Shown here: positions 43,451 through 51,679 of the stretch, one piece after another | Numbering within the stretch: position 1 is the first letter of the stretch | Layout: each line of letters begins with the position of its first letter | Assembly (NCBI GenBank): GCA_040751985.1 | Contig: JBFMFU010000079.1 | Span: 1-64,000 of the forward strand | Direction: 5' to 3' | Source of the DNA: Desulfoferula sp040751985 | Lineage (GTDB): Bacteria; Desulfobacterota; Desulfarculia; Desulfarculales; Desulfarculaceae | DNA: 64,000 nt | The notes under the pieces: generated by a model | Databases searched by the model: none | Seen by the model: the letters and a program-made list of their open reading frames with translations, nothing else | Told to the model about the DNA's origin: nothing | Position numbers and translations under genes: made by a program

Positions 43451-43765
43451 ATGCGCAAGCTGAAGCTCATAGACCTGGCGTATGCCCGTTCGGGCGACAA
43501 AGGCGATGTGGTGGACATCGGGATCATGGCCAAGGACGCGGCGGCCTACGAAATTCTGAAGAAGCACCTAACCGCCGACAAGGTAAAGGCGTTCTTTGGC
43601 CCCATGGTCAAGGGTCCGGTGAAGCGCTACGACATGGATACATTGAATTCGTTGGAGTTCGTTCTCTACAACGCCCTGGGGGGCGGCGCCACCCGGACCC
43701 TGGCCATGGATCAGACCGGAAAGGCCTATGGGCCCAACATGCTGCGGATGGAAATTGAAGTTTAA
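43451..43765 (+). CDS. AtuA C-terminal-like small protein
   Basis: A 104-residue protein corresponding to the C-terminal ferredoxin-like module of full-length AtuA: LIDLAYARSGDKGDVVDIGIMA near the start and LNSLEFVLYNALGGGATRTLAMDQTGKAYG near the end. It begins 3 bases after the preceding stop, so the two parts are coupled and probably form one enzyme. Splitting of AtuA into two polypeptides is seen here directly; the assembled complex is inferred. Confidence 0.8.
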   Translation: MRKLKLIDLAYARSGDKGDVVDIGIMAKDAAAYEILKKHLTADKVKAFFGPMVKGPVKRYDMDTLNSLEFVLYNALGGGATRTLAMDQTGKAYGPNMLRMEIEV

Positions 43766-43790
43766 GACTCAGCAGGGGAAATAGCGGGCC

Positions 43791-45362
43791 ATGGGCAAGA
43801 TGATGGATGACCTTCTGCGGGAGTTGGCAGAGCGCAAGGCCGAAATCCGCCAGATGGGCGGCCCCGAGCAAGTCGCCAAGCAGCATGCCCGCGGCAAGAT
43901 GACCGCCCGCGAGAGGATCGCTCATCTCTTTGATCCGGGCAGCTTCACCGAGCTGGGCATGTTCGTGCGCTCCCAGATCAAAGACTTCAAGATGCAGGAG
44001 CGCTCCACGCCGGCCGACGGCGTGATCATCGGCCACGGGAAGATCAAGGGCCGGGACGTGTGCGTCTACGCCACCGACTTCACGGTGTTGGCCGGCTCGG
44101 CCGGAGAGAGCCATTCTAAAAAGATCGCGGACATCATCGGGCTGGCCGGCAAACTGAACATCCCGGTGGTGGGCCTGCTGGACTCCGCCGGCGCTCGGCT
44201 GCACGAAGGCACCGCCCTGTCGCGGCCCTTCAACGAAATCTTCATCAACCAATCCCAATACTCGGGGGTGATCCCCCAGATCCAGGTCCTGCTGGGCCCC
44301 TGCGCGGCCGGCCAGGGTTATTCGCCCATGCTCTCGGACTTTTTGATCATGGTCCGGGGCACTTCCTGGATGTGGCTGGGCGGGCCGCGGCTGACCAAGT
44401 CCATAGTCAAGGAAGACCTGGACGCCGAGATCGGCAGCGCCGATTTTTGCATGCGCTACTCGGGCCAGTGCGACTTCGTGGCCGATAACGACCAGCAGGC
44501 CCTGGACATGGTGATCCAGCTGCTGGGGTACATCCCGCAGAACTGGCGCCAACTGCCGCCGGAGGTGCCCTGCGACGATCCTGTGGACCGGCGCGAGGAG
44601 TCCCTGCTGGAGGTGCTGCCGGAGGACCGGCGCTTCACCTACGACATCCACGAGATAATCGAAAAGGTGGTGGACCGGGACAGCTTCTTCGAGGTCAAGC
44701 GGGACTTCGCCACCAACATCGTCACCGGCTTTTGCCGCCTGGACGGCAAGGTGATCGGCCTGATCGCCAACAACCCGGACGAGCTGGGCGGGGTCCTGGA
44801 GAACGACTCCTCGGACAAGTACTACCGCTTCATGCGTTTCTGCGACGCCTTCAACATCCCCCTCCTGACCATCATGGACACCCCGGCCTTCGTGGTGGGG
44901 CACGAGTGGGAGAAGTACGGCATCCTGCGCCACGGCGCCAAGCTGCTCTACGCCTACTCCTGCGCCACGGTGCCCAAGATTTCGCTCATCGTGCGGCGGG
45001 CCTACGGCGGCGGCAACGTAGTCATGGGCTCCAAGACCCTGGGCGCGGACTTCAGCTTCGTCTGGCCCACGGCGGAGATCAGCATCATGGGGCCGGAATC
45101 GGCGGCCTCCATCATCTGGTCCCAGGACCTGGAGAAGGCCAAGGAGTCCCCGGAGCTCTCCAAGCTGTTGGAAGAAAAGCGCCTGGAGTACCACGAGCAG
45201 TACATCAATCCCTTCAAGCTGGCCGAAAACTACCGCTACAACTTCATCGACGACATCATCGATCCCCGCGACACCCGGTCGGTCTTGATCCGGGCCTTTG
45301 CCGCGGCCCGCGGCAAGAAGGTCTCCTTGCCCGAGCGAAAGCATGGCAACCCCCCGATTTAA
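43791..45362 (+). CDS. Acyl-CoA carboxylase carboxyltransferase (beta) subunit
   Basis: A 523-residue carboxyltransferase of the PccB/MccB/AtuC class, with N-domain GKMTARERIAHLFDPGSF and LLDSAGARLHEG (about residue 135). The C-domain has MDTPAFVVGHEWEKYGILRHGAKLLYAY and RRAYGGGNVVMGSKTLGADFSFVWPTAEISIMG. It transfers carboxyl from biotin to an acyl-CoA. The acceptor is probably a branched enoyl-CoA (3-methylcrotonyl or geranyl type) given the AtuA genes, but propionyl-CoA cannot be excluded. A biotin carrier and a biotin carboxylase follow directly. Confidence 0.9.
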   Translation: MGKMMDDLLRELAERKAEIRQMGGPEQVAKQHARGKMTARERIAHLFDPGSFTELGMFVRSQIKDFKMQERSTPADGVIIGHGKIKGRDVCVYATDFTVLAGSAGESHSKKIADIIGLAGKLNIPVVGLLDSAGARLHEGTALSRPFNEIFINQSQYSGVIPQIQVLLGPCAAGQGYSPMLSDFLIMVRGTSWMWLGGPRLTKSIVKEDLDAEIGSADFCMRYSGQCDFVADNDQQALDMVIQLLGYIPQNWRQLPPEVPCDDPVDRREESLLEVLPEDRRFTYDIHEIIEKVVDRDSFFEVKRDFATNIVTGFCRLDGKVIGLIANNPDELGGVLENDSSDKYYRFMRFCDAFNIPLLTIMDTPAFVVGHEWEKYGILRHGAKLLYAYSCATVPKISLIVRRAYGGGNVVMGSKTLGADFSFVWPTAEISIMGPESAASIIWSQDLEKAKESPELSKLLEEKRLEYHEQYINPFKLAENYRYNFIDDIIDPRDTRSVLIRAFAAARGKKVSLPERKHGNPPI

Positions 45363-45382
45363 TCGCGAGCGAGGCGGATTTA

Positions 45383-45634
45383 ATGTCCCAAAATTCCCTG
45401 ATCGAAATGAAGTCGCCCCTGTCCGGAGTGTTTTATCGCAGCCCAGGGCCGGAGCAGCCTCCGTTCGTGGAGGTGGGCAATGCGGTCAAGAGGGGACAGA
45501 CCCTCTGCCTGCTGGAAACCATGAAGGTCTTCACCCGGATCAAGTCCCCGGTGGACGGGGAGGTGGTGGAGATCCTCTGCGCCAACGAGGCCACGGTGGA
45601 AAAAAACCAGATCCTGTTCCACCTCAAACGCTGA
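45383..45634 (+). CDS. Stand-alone biotin carboxyl carrier protein
   Basis: A minimal 83-residue biotinyl domain resembling the C-terminal half of AccB: MKSPLSGVFYRSPGP then VEVGNAVKRGQTLCLLETMK, with Lys48 as the biotinylation site (ETMK instead of the more usual EAMK). In most propionyl-, methylcrotonyl- and geranyl-CoA carboxylases this domain is fused to the biotin carboxylase; here it is separate, between the two catalytic subunits. A GAGGCGG site precedes the ATG. Confidence 0.88.
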   Translation: MSQNSLIEMKSPLSGVFYRSPGPEQPPFVEVGNAVKRGQTLCLLETMKVFTRIKSPVDGEVVEILCANEATVEKNQILFHLKR

Positions 45635-45647
45635 GGCCGTGAGGGGC

Positions 45648-47027
45648 ATGGCTTTCTCCAAGGTGCTGGTGGCCAACCGAGGCGAGATCGCGGTCCGCAT
45701 CATCCGCAGCCTCAAGGAGTGCGGGGTGCGCACCACGGCCATCTACTCGGAGGCCGACAAGGACTGCCTGCACGTGCGCCTGGCCGACGAGGCCTACCCC
45801 ATCGGCCCGCCGCCGGCCCTCAAGAGCTATCTGCAGGCCGGGGCCATCGTGGAGCTGGCCGCCCGCATCCAGGCCCAGGCCGTGCACCCCGGCTACGGCT
45901 TCCTGGCCGAGAACGCCCAGTTCGCCGCCCTCTGCCAGGAGGCCGGTCTATGCTTCATCGGGCCCACGCCCGACAACCTGCGCCTGGCCGGAGACAAGCG
46001 CCGGGCCCGCCAGGTGGTGGAAGAGGCGGGGGTCCCGGTCATCCCCGGCAGCCACCGCCCCCTGCTCAGCGTGGCCGAGGCCCAGGAGGTCTGCCGCAGC
46101 ATGAGCTATCCCCTGCTGCTCAAGGCCTCGGCCGGCGGGGGCGGCCGCGGCATGCGCGCGGTGGCCGGCCCCGGGGACCTGGCCGACGAGTTCGTCACCG
46201 CGGCGGCCGAGGCCCGGGCCGTGTTCGGCGACCCCACCCTGTACGTGGAGCAGCGCATCAACCGGCCTAAGCACATCGAGGTGCAGATCCTGGCCGATAG
46301 CCAGGGACGGGTGGTGCACCTGATGGAGCGCAACTGCTCAGTGCAGCGGCGGCATCAGAAGCTGATCGAGGAGGCCCCCGCTCCCGGCCTCACTCAGGCC
46401 CTGCGCGAGTCCCTGCACCGGGCCGCGGTGACCATCGCCAAGACGGTGGGCTACCACAACGCGGGCACCATCGAGTTCCTGGTGGACCAAGAGCAGCGGT
46501 TCTACTTCATGGAGATCAACGCCCGCATCCAGGTGGAGCACCCGGTCACCGAGATGATCCTGGGCCTGGACCTGATCAAGGCGCAGCTGGCCATCGCCGA
46601 GGGCCGGGAGCTGGGGCTCAGGCAAGAGGAGATTAGGGCCCGGGGCCACGCCATCGAATGCCGCATCAACGCCGAGGACCCGGCCCTGGACTTCCTGCCC
46701 GACCCGGGCCGCGTGGAGCAGTACCACGCGCCGGGGGGCTTCGGGGTGCGCTTCGACACCCATCTTTATCAAGGCTACGAGGTTCCCATTTTCTACGACC
46801 CCATGCTGGGCAAGCTGATCACCTGGGGCGCCAGCCGGCCGGAGGCCCTGGCGCGCATGCAGCGGTGCCTGGACGAGCTGGTGGTGGAGCCCATCAAGAC
46901 CACCACGCCCTTCCATCTGCAGGTGATCAGGCGTCCGGAGTTCATCCAGGGAGACTATCGCCTGGACCTGGCCGAGCAGTTGTTGCAGGAGATGGACTCC
47001 GGCTCCCTGGAGGCCATGCAGGCGTAA
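45648..47027 (+). CDS. Biotin carboxylase subunit
   Basis: A 459-residue ATP-grasp enzyme that carboxylates biotin using bicarbonate. Motifs: KVLVANRGEIAVRII at the start, HPGYGFLAENAQFA (about residue 85), KASAGGGGRGMR (about residue 160), ERNCSVQRRHQKLIEEAPAP and MEINARIQVEHPVTEMI (about residue 290). There is no fused biotin domain. The ATG at 45648 fits the family N-terminus better than the GTG at 45639. Together with the two preceding genes it makes a three-part acyl-CoA carboxylase. Confidence 0.93.
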   Translation: MAFSKVLVANRGEIAVRIIRSLKECGVRTTAIYSEADKDCLHVRLADEAYPIGPPPALKSYLQAGAIVELAARIQAQAVHPGYGFLAENAQFAALCQEAGLCFIGPTPDNLRLAGDKRRARQVVEEAGVPVIPGSHRPLLSVAEAQEVCRSMSYPLLLKASAGGGGRGMRAVAGPGDLADEFVTAAAEARAVFGDPTLYVEQRINRPKHIEVQILADSQGRVVHLMERNCSVQRRHQKLIEEAPAPGLTQALRESLHRAAVTIAKTVGYHNAGTIEFLVDQEQRFYFMEINARIQVEHPVTEMILGLDLIKAQLAIAEGRELGLRQEEIRARGHAIECRINAEDPALDFLPDPGRVEQYHAPGGFGVRFDTHLYQGYEVPIFYDPMLGKLITWGASRPEALARMQRCLDELVVEPIKTTTPFHLQVIRRPEFIQGDYRLDLAEQLLQEMDSGSLEAMQA

Positions 47028-47035
47028 GGCGGGCC

Positions 47036-47806
47036 ATGCTGGATAAATGGTTCGGACTGAGCGGGAAATGCGCCCTGGTGGTGGGGGCCAGCCAGGGCCT
47101 GGGGCGCGAGATCGCCCTGGCCCTGGCCCAGGCCGGGGCGGACGTGGCCGGGGCCGCCCGCCACCAGGAAAAGCTGGAGGGCCTGGCCCAGGAGATCGGC
47201 GCCCTGGGGCGGCGGGCCCTGTCCCTGCCAATGGACGTGACCCAGGAGGAGCAGGTGGTGGCCATGGCCCGGCAGCTGGCCGAGGCCTGGAGCCGGGTGG
47301 ACATCCTGGTCTACAGCGCGGGCACCCTGCGGGCCAAGCCCACCCTGGACAGCACCCTGGCCGATTGGTACCAGACCCTGGACATCAACCTGACCGGGGC
47401 CTTCCTGGTCTGCCGCGAGGTGGGCCGGCTCATGCGCCAGCAGGGCGGCGGGCGCATCATCCTGATCAGCTCGGCCTTCGGCGACCGGGTGCTGCCCCAG
47501 GTGCTGCCCTACGTGGTGAGCAAGGGCGGGCTCCAGCAGATGGTGCGCAACCTGGCCTTTGAGTGGGCCCGCTACGGCATCCGGGTCAACGGGGTGGCGC
47601 CCGGCTACTTCCACACCGAGATGCCCGGCCCGGCCCTGGCCGACCCCGCCACGCGGGAGGCCATCCTGCGCCGCATCCCCCTGCGGCGGGTGGGCCAGCC
47701 GCCGGAGATCGGCCCCCTGATCGTCTACCTGGCCGCCCCGGCCTCGGACTTCATGACCGGCGAGGTCATCCGCATCGACGGGGGCCAGTCCTATTGCACG
47801 GTTTAA
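47036..47806 (+). CDS. Short-chain dehydrogenase/reductase
   Basis: A 256-residue classical SDR. The cofactor motif is VVGASQGLGREIA (about residues 15-27), NAG-like YSAGTL, catalytic Ser in LISSAFGD and Y-x3-K in YVVSKGG. A C-terminal GEVIRIDGGQSY closes the fold. It probably oxidises a 3-hydroxyacyl-CoA formed by the hydratases in this operon, analogous to AtuB/AtuG. It starts 9 bases after the biotin carboxylase stop. Confidence 0.88.
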   Translation: MLDKWFGLSGKCALVVGASQGLGREIALALAQAGADVAGAARHQEKLEGLAQEIGALGRRALSLPMDVTQEEQVVAMARQLAEAWSRVDILVYSAGTLRAKPTLDSTLADWYQTLDINLTGAFLVCREVGRLMRQQGGGRIILISSAFGDRVLPQVLPYVVSKGGLQQMVRNLAFEWARYGIRVNGVAPGYFHTEMPGPALADPATREAILRRIPLRRVGQPPEIGPLIVYLAAPASDFMTGEVIRIDGGQSYCTV

Positions 47807-47826
47807 ACCGGCTGGGAGGAAGGGCC

Positions 47827-48606
47827 ATGGAATCAACCGCCACGGAGGTCAGCCGGCAAGGGGCGCTGGCCACGGTGACCCTGGTCAGGCCGGAGAAGCA
47901 CAACCGCCTGGACACCCAGGCCATGCGCGCCCTGACCGAGCAACTGCAGGCCCTGGACGCCGAGCCGCAGGTGCGGGTGGTCTTGATCACCGGGGCCGGG
48001 GACCAGGCCTTCTGCGCCGGGGCGGACATCGGCGAGTTCGACGAGGCCGGCGTGATGGCCCAGCGCAAGCAGGCTGAGGCCTTCCGCGGCCTGTGCCTGG
48101 CCCTGCACCAGATGCATAAGCCCGTCTTGGCCAAGGTCAACGGCCTGGCCGTGGGCGGCGGCATGGCCATGGTCTCCCTGGCCCACTTGGCGGTGGCCGC
48201 CGACAGCGCCCGCTTCGGCACCCCGGAGATCAACGTGGGCGCCTTCCCCAACATGGTCATGACCGCCATCCTGCGCAGCGTGCCGCGCAAACTGGCCCTG
48301 AAGATGATCCTCTTGGGGGAGATCATCAGCGCCCAGGAGGCGCTGGCCATGGGGCTGATCAACGCGGTGGTGCCCCGGGGCCAGTTGGACGCGGTCTGCG
48401 GCCAGTTGGCCGAGCGGCTGGCCGCCAAGAGCCCGGCGGTCATGGCCCTGGGGCTGCACTCCATCCGGGTCTCCAGCGACCTGCCCTATCCCCATGCCAT
48501 GGAGTACCTCCAGGAGGTGGGCACCATCATCAGGAACACGGAGGACTTCCGCGAGGGCGCCCAGGCCTTTATGCACAAACGGCCGCCGCAGTGGAAGGGC
48601 CGGTAA
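47827..48606 (+). CDS. Enoyl-CoA hydratase/isomerase family protein (AtuE-like candidate)
   Basis: A 259-residue crotonase. The oxyanion-hole segments AFCAGADIGEFDEAG (about residues 61-75) and KVNGLAVGGGMAM are present. The first catalytic acid is in the GTPEINVG segment and the second in SAQEALAMG. The end motif is FMHKRPPQWKG. In the Atu pathway a crotonase hydrates the carboxylated enoyl-CoA; either this or the crotonase at 49863-50648 could do that here. A GGGAGGAAGGG site lies before the ATG. Confidence 0.88.
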   Translation: MESTATEVSRQGALATVTLVRPEKHNRLDTQAMRALTEQLQALDAEPQVRVVLITGAGDQAFCAGADIGEFDEAGVMAQRKQAEAFRGLCLALHQMHKPVLAKVNGLAVGGGMAMVSLAHLAVAADSARFGTPEINVGAFPNMVMTAILRSVPRKLALKMILLGEIISAQEALAMGLINAVVPRGQLDAVCGQLAERLAAKSPAVMALGLHSIRVSSDLPYPHAMEYLQEVGTIIRNTEDFREGAQAFMHKRPPQWKGR

Positions 48607-48616
48607 CAAAACCCCC

Positions 48617-48650
48617 GGCCGCCGCGGCGCGGGCGGCGGCCTTCTTATCT
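48617..48650 (+). terminator. Intra-operon hairpin before the thiolase gene
   Basis: GGCCGCCGC (48617-48625) pairs with GCGGCGGCC (48633-48641) and is followed by TTCTTATCT. The T-run is interrupted, so it is more likely an attenuator or mRNA-stabilising stem than a full stop. Confidence 0.45.
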
Positions 48651-48662
48651 GGAGTCGGAGCC

Positions 48663-49847
48663 ATGAACGCGGCAGTGGTGGTTGACGGCATGCGCACGGC
48701 CATTGGCCGCATGGGCGGCAGCCTGGCCTCTTTCCGGCCGGAGGAGCTGGGAGCCCTGGCCATCCAGGCCCTGCAGGCCAAGACCAAGATCGATCCCGAG
48801 CTGATCGAGGACGTGCTGATGGGCCTGTCCAACTCCTGGCACGCGGCCTATCACCCCGCGCGCTGGGCCGCCCTCAAGGCCGGCCTGCCCTACCGGGTGC
48901 CGGGGGTGACCATCGAGCGGGCCTGCGCCTCCGGCCTGCAGGCCCTGAACTTCGCGGCCCTGCAGATCATGGCCGGCTGCGGGGAGGTCTACCTGGCCGG
49001 CGGCATGGAGTGCTGGAGCCAGACCCCCTGGATGCTCCCGCGCGCCGACGCGGCCTATTCCATCAAGCCGCCCCAGATCATCGCCCGGGAGACCGCGCCC
49101 GGCCCCGAGAACGTGCTGATGGGGCTCACCGCGGAAAGGCTGGCCGAGCAATACGGGATCAACCGCCGGGAGCAGGACGAGTTCGGTCTCCGTAGCCAGC
49201 AGAAGGCCTTGGCGGCCCAGGCCGCCGGCGTCTTCCAAGAGGAGATATTCCCGGTCTCCATCCCCCAGCCAAAGGGTCCGGCCAAGGCCTTTGCCGTAGA
49301 CGAGCACCCCCGGCAGACCTCCCTGGAAAAGCTCGGCGCCCTGCCGCCCGCCTTCAAGAAGGACGGCACCGTGACCGCGGGCACCGCCACCGGCCGCAAC
49401 GACGGCGCGGCCGCCCTGTTATTGATGTCCCAGGAAAAGGCCCAGGCCCTGGGCTACAAGCCCCTGGCCCGGGTGGTGTCCTTTGCGGTGGTGGGCGTGG
49501 ACCCAAAGGTGATGGGCATCGGCCCGGCCTACGCCATACCCAAGGCCCTGCGGCAGGCCGGCCTGACCATGGAGCAGATGGAGGTGGTGGAGATAAACGA
49601 GGCCTTCGCGGCCCAGGTGCTGGCCTGCCTGCGCGAGCTGGAAAAGCAAGGCCAGGCCATCCCGGAGGAGCGGCTCAACCCCAACGGGGGCGCCATCGCC
49701 CTGGGCCACCCCAACGGCATGACCGGCGCCCGCCTGGCCCTCACCCTGATCCGCGAGCTTGAACGGCGCCAGGCGCGCTACGGGCTGGCCTCTCTTTGCG
49801 TGGGCGGCGGCCAGGGGATCGCCACCATCTTCGAAAGACTGGACTGA
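48663..49847 (+). CDS. Acetyl-CoA acyltransferase (thiolase)
   Basis: A 394-residue thiolase with a complete active site: Cys88 in ACASGLQAL, the NEAFAAQ motif, His in GHPNGMTGAR, and the second Cys in LCVGGGQG. It cleaves 3-ketoacyl-CoA with CoA to release acetyl-CoA. The GRNDGAAA and GHPNGMTGA variants differ from the usual ING(D)GA and GHPxGASGA forms, suggesting a branch distinct from FadA/AtoB. A GGAGTCGGAG stretch precedes the ATG; the longer frame from 48591 overlaps the hairpin and is not used. Confidence 0.9.
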   Translation: MNAAVVVDGMRTAIGRMGGSLASFRPEELGALAIQALQAKTKIDPELIEDVLMGLSNSWHAAYHPARWAALKAGLPYRVPGVTIERACASGLQALNFAALQIMAGCGEVYLAGGMECWSQTPWMLPRADAAYSIKPPQIIARETAPGPENVLMGLTAERLAEQYGINRREQDEFGLRSQQKALAAQAAGVFQEEIFPVSIPQPKGPAKAFAVDEHPRQTSLEKLGALPPAFKKDGTVTAGTATGRNDGAAALLLMSQEKAQALGYKPLARVVSFAVVGVDPKVMGIGPAYAIPKALRQAGLTMEQMEVVEINEAFAAQVLACLRELEKQGQAIPEERLNPNGGAIALGHPNGMTGARLALTLIRELERRQARYGLASLCVGGGQGIATIFERLD

Positions 49848-49862
49848 GCCAAGGGGGCGCCG

Positions 49863-50648
49863 GTGAAAGATTTTAAAACCATTTTGTTCGAGCTGAAGGA
49901 GGGGGTGGCGATCCTGACCTTGAATCGCCCCCAGGCGCTCAACGCCATGAGCATCGCCCTGGAAGAAGAGCTGCTGCAGGCCGTGCAGATCTGCCAGAGG
50001 GAGGACGAGGTCCGGGCGGTGCTGATCACCGGCGCCGGCCGGGCCTTTTGCGCGGGCGGCGACCTGAAATACATGGAGGGAGGGCTGGGGCTGTTCGCCG
50101 GCAAGGTCTGGGTGGAGCACGCCAACCGCCTGGTGGAGGCCATCGCCGGGCTGCCCAAGCCGGTGATCGCCGCGGTCAACGGCCCGGCGGTGGGCGGCGG
50201 CATGAACCTGGCCCTGGTGTGCGACGCGGTGATCGCCGCCGAAGAGGCCTTCTTCTCCGAGATATTCACGCAGGTGGGGCTGGTGCCGGACACCGGCGGG
50301 CACTGGATTCTGCCCCGGCTGGTGGGCCTGCGCAAGGCCATGGAGCTCATCTTCAACGCGGATAAGATCAGCGCCGCCCAGGCCCTCGGGCTGGGATTGA
50401 TCAACCAGGTAGTGCCCCGGGCGGAGCTGATGGACCGGGCCTGGGCCTGGGCCTGCCGGTGGGCGCAGGGGCCCACCAAGACCCTGGGGCTCAGCAAGAG
50501 TTTGCTCAACAAGTCCTGGGAGACGAACCTGTCCACGATGCTGGCCCTGGAGGCCTTGGCCCAGAGCATCGCCTTTAAATCCCAGGACCACCAGGAAGGG
50601 CTGGCCGCCTTTAAGGACAAGCGGCCGCCCAACTTCAAAGGCGACTAG
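49863..50648 (+). CDS. Enoyl-CoA hydratase/isomerase family protein
   Basis: A 261-residue crotonase with a GTG start after an AAGGGGG site. AFCAGGDLKYMEGG (about residues 63-76) and NGPAVGGGMNLALVCD form the CoA and oxyanion sites. The first acid is retained in FFSEIFTQVGLVPDTGG, while the position of the second acid is Gln (ISAAQALGLG), as in PaaG/isomerase-like members. It may therefore isomerise double bonds rather than hydrate them. It is the last gene of the operon. Confidence 0.85.
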   Translation: MKDFKTILFELKEGVAILTLNRPQALNAMSIALEEELLQAVQICQREDEVRAVLITGAGRAFCAGGDLKYMEGGLGLFAGKVWVEHANRLVEAIAGLPKPVIAAVNGPAVGGGMNLALVCDAVIAAEEAFFSEIFTQVGLVPDTGGHWILPRLVGLRKAMELIFNADKISAAQALGLGLINQVVPRAELMDRAWAWACRWAQGPTKTLGLSKSLLNKSWETNLSTMLALEALAQSIAFKSQDHQEGLAAFKDKRPPNFKGD

Positions 50649-50817
50649 CTGGTTTAGGCGCGCGGGTTTCGGCTCGGCGCAAGGGAGGAGCGGCGGCTTT
50701 TAGCGACATGGAGTCGGCGGCGGAGACACAAATACTCCCGGGCAATTATGGTTTGCGCGCATGCTTATATCCACTTAATAGCGTTGCCTGGAGGGCATTA
50801 AATAGGGCGCTTACATC

Positions 50818-50846
50818 TTGACAATATTATACTAATTGGTTAAATT
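50818..50846 (+). promoter_or_regulatory. Promoter and candidate operator of the TetR regulator gene
   Basis: TTGACA (50818-50823), a 17-base spacer and TAAATT (50841-50846). The motif ACTAATTGGTTAAATT (50831-50846) overlaps the spacer and -10, matching motifs at 42029 and 55266. The block from TATTATACTAAT onward is nearly identical to that at 55260-55280. It suggests autoregulation. Confidence 0.6.
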
Positions 50847-50884
50847 AATATTAATTATTAATCATTTTTGAAGGGAGTGGATAG

Positions 50885-51523
50885 TTGGAAAACAACGGCA
50901 AAGCAAGCGCGCCCAACAGCTTTCGCGAGACGAGATACATTGAAAAGAAGAAGGCAATGATAAAAAGCGCGGCCAAGGCCTTTGGCCGCAAAGGCTTTCA
51001 TGCGGCGACCATTGAAGAGATCGCCAGCCATCTAAGGATGACCAAGGGGAGCCTGTATTACTATTTTTCCACCAAGGAAGAGCTTTTATTCGAGGCGCAC
51101 AGGGCTTCCCTTAATGAAGTGTTGGAAAATATTAATAATATTATTGACAGCTCGGATTCGCCCGAGGTGAAGCTGCGCAAGACGATTATTGGACACCTGA
51201 ACATATTGGCTCAGGATTATGAGGGCGCCTTTCTGCTTCAGCAAGAATATATTTTACCGGAAAATTATAAATCTCAAATCACCGAACTAAGAGATGAGTA
51301 CGAGAAAAAGTTTAGGAAGATAATTGAAGACGGCGTAAACGACGGTTTGTTTAAAAACACGAATATTAAAATTTCCACTTATTGCATGCTGGGAGCCATT
51401 AACTGGTTTTTGCGTTGGTATTCCTCCCAAGGCCCCATGAGCTCCGAGCAGATAGGGGAGGCCTTCGCCGACTTCTTTATAAACGGGTTGCGCCGACAAC
51501 CAGAGGCAGAAAGAGTGTACTGA
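50885..51523 (+). CDS. TetR/AcrR family transcriptional regulator
   Basis: A 212-residue regulator with an N-terminal HTH (about residues 22-68: KAMIKSAAKAFGRKGFHAATIEEIASHLRMTKGSLYYYFSTKEELL) and a helical ligand-binding domain. This looks like the FadR/KstR-type regulators that sense acyl-CoAs. The start is a TTG with GGGAG 8 bases upstream. It lies between two acyl-CoA operons, and its own promoter shares a 16-bp motif with those of neighbouring operons, making it the likely local repressor (inference). Base composition is lower in GC than the operon before it. Confidence 0.9.
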   Translation: MENNGKASAPNSFRETRYIEKKKAMIKSAAKAFGRKGFHAATIEEIASHLRMTKGSLYYYFSTKEELLFEAHRASLNEVLENINNIIDSSDSPEVKLRKTIIGHLNILAQDYEGAFLLQQEYILPENYKSQITELRDEYEKKFRKIIEDGVNDGLFKNTNIKISTYCMLGAINWFLRWYSSQGPMSSEQIGEAFADFFINGLRRQPEAERVY

Positions 51524-51679
51524 CCCGGCAGGCGGATGAACATCCATTAGCAGAAAACAACCGCCTGGCATCGTTGATATCCGCAAAACCCCTGACTGCG
51601 CCTGGTTGGACCAAAGAACGTTGATTAGCGTGATCTACCGTAGACGTCAGGTTGCTCCGGTGAGTCAGGGAGGCGCGGT

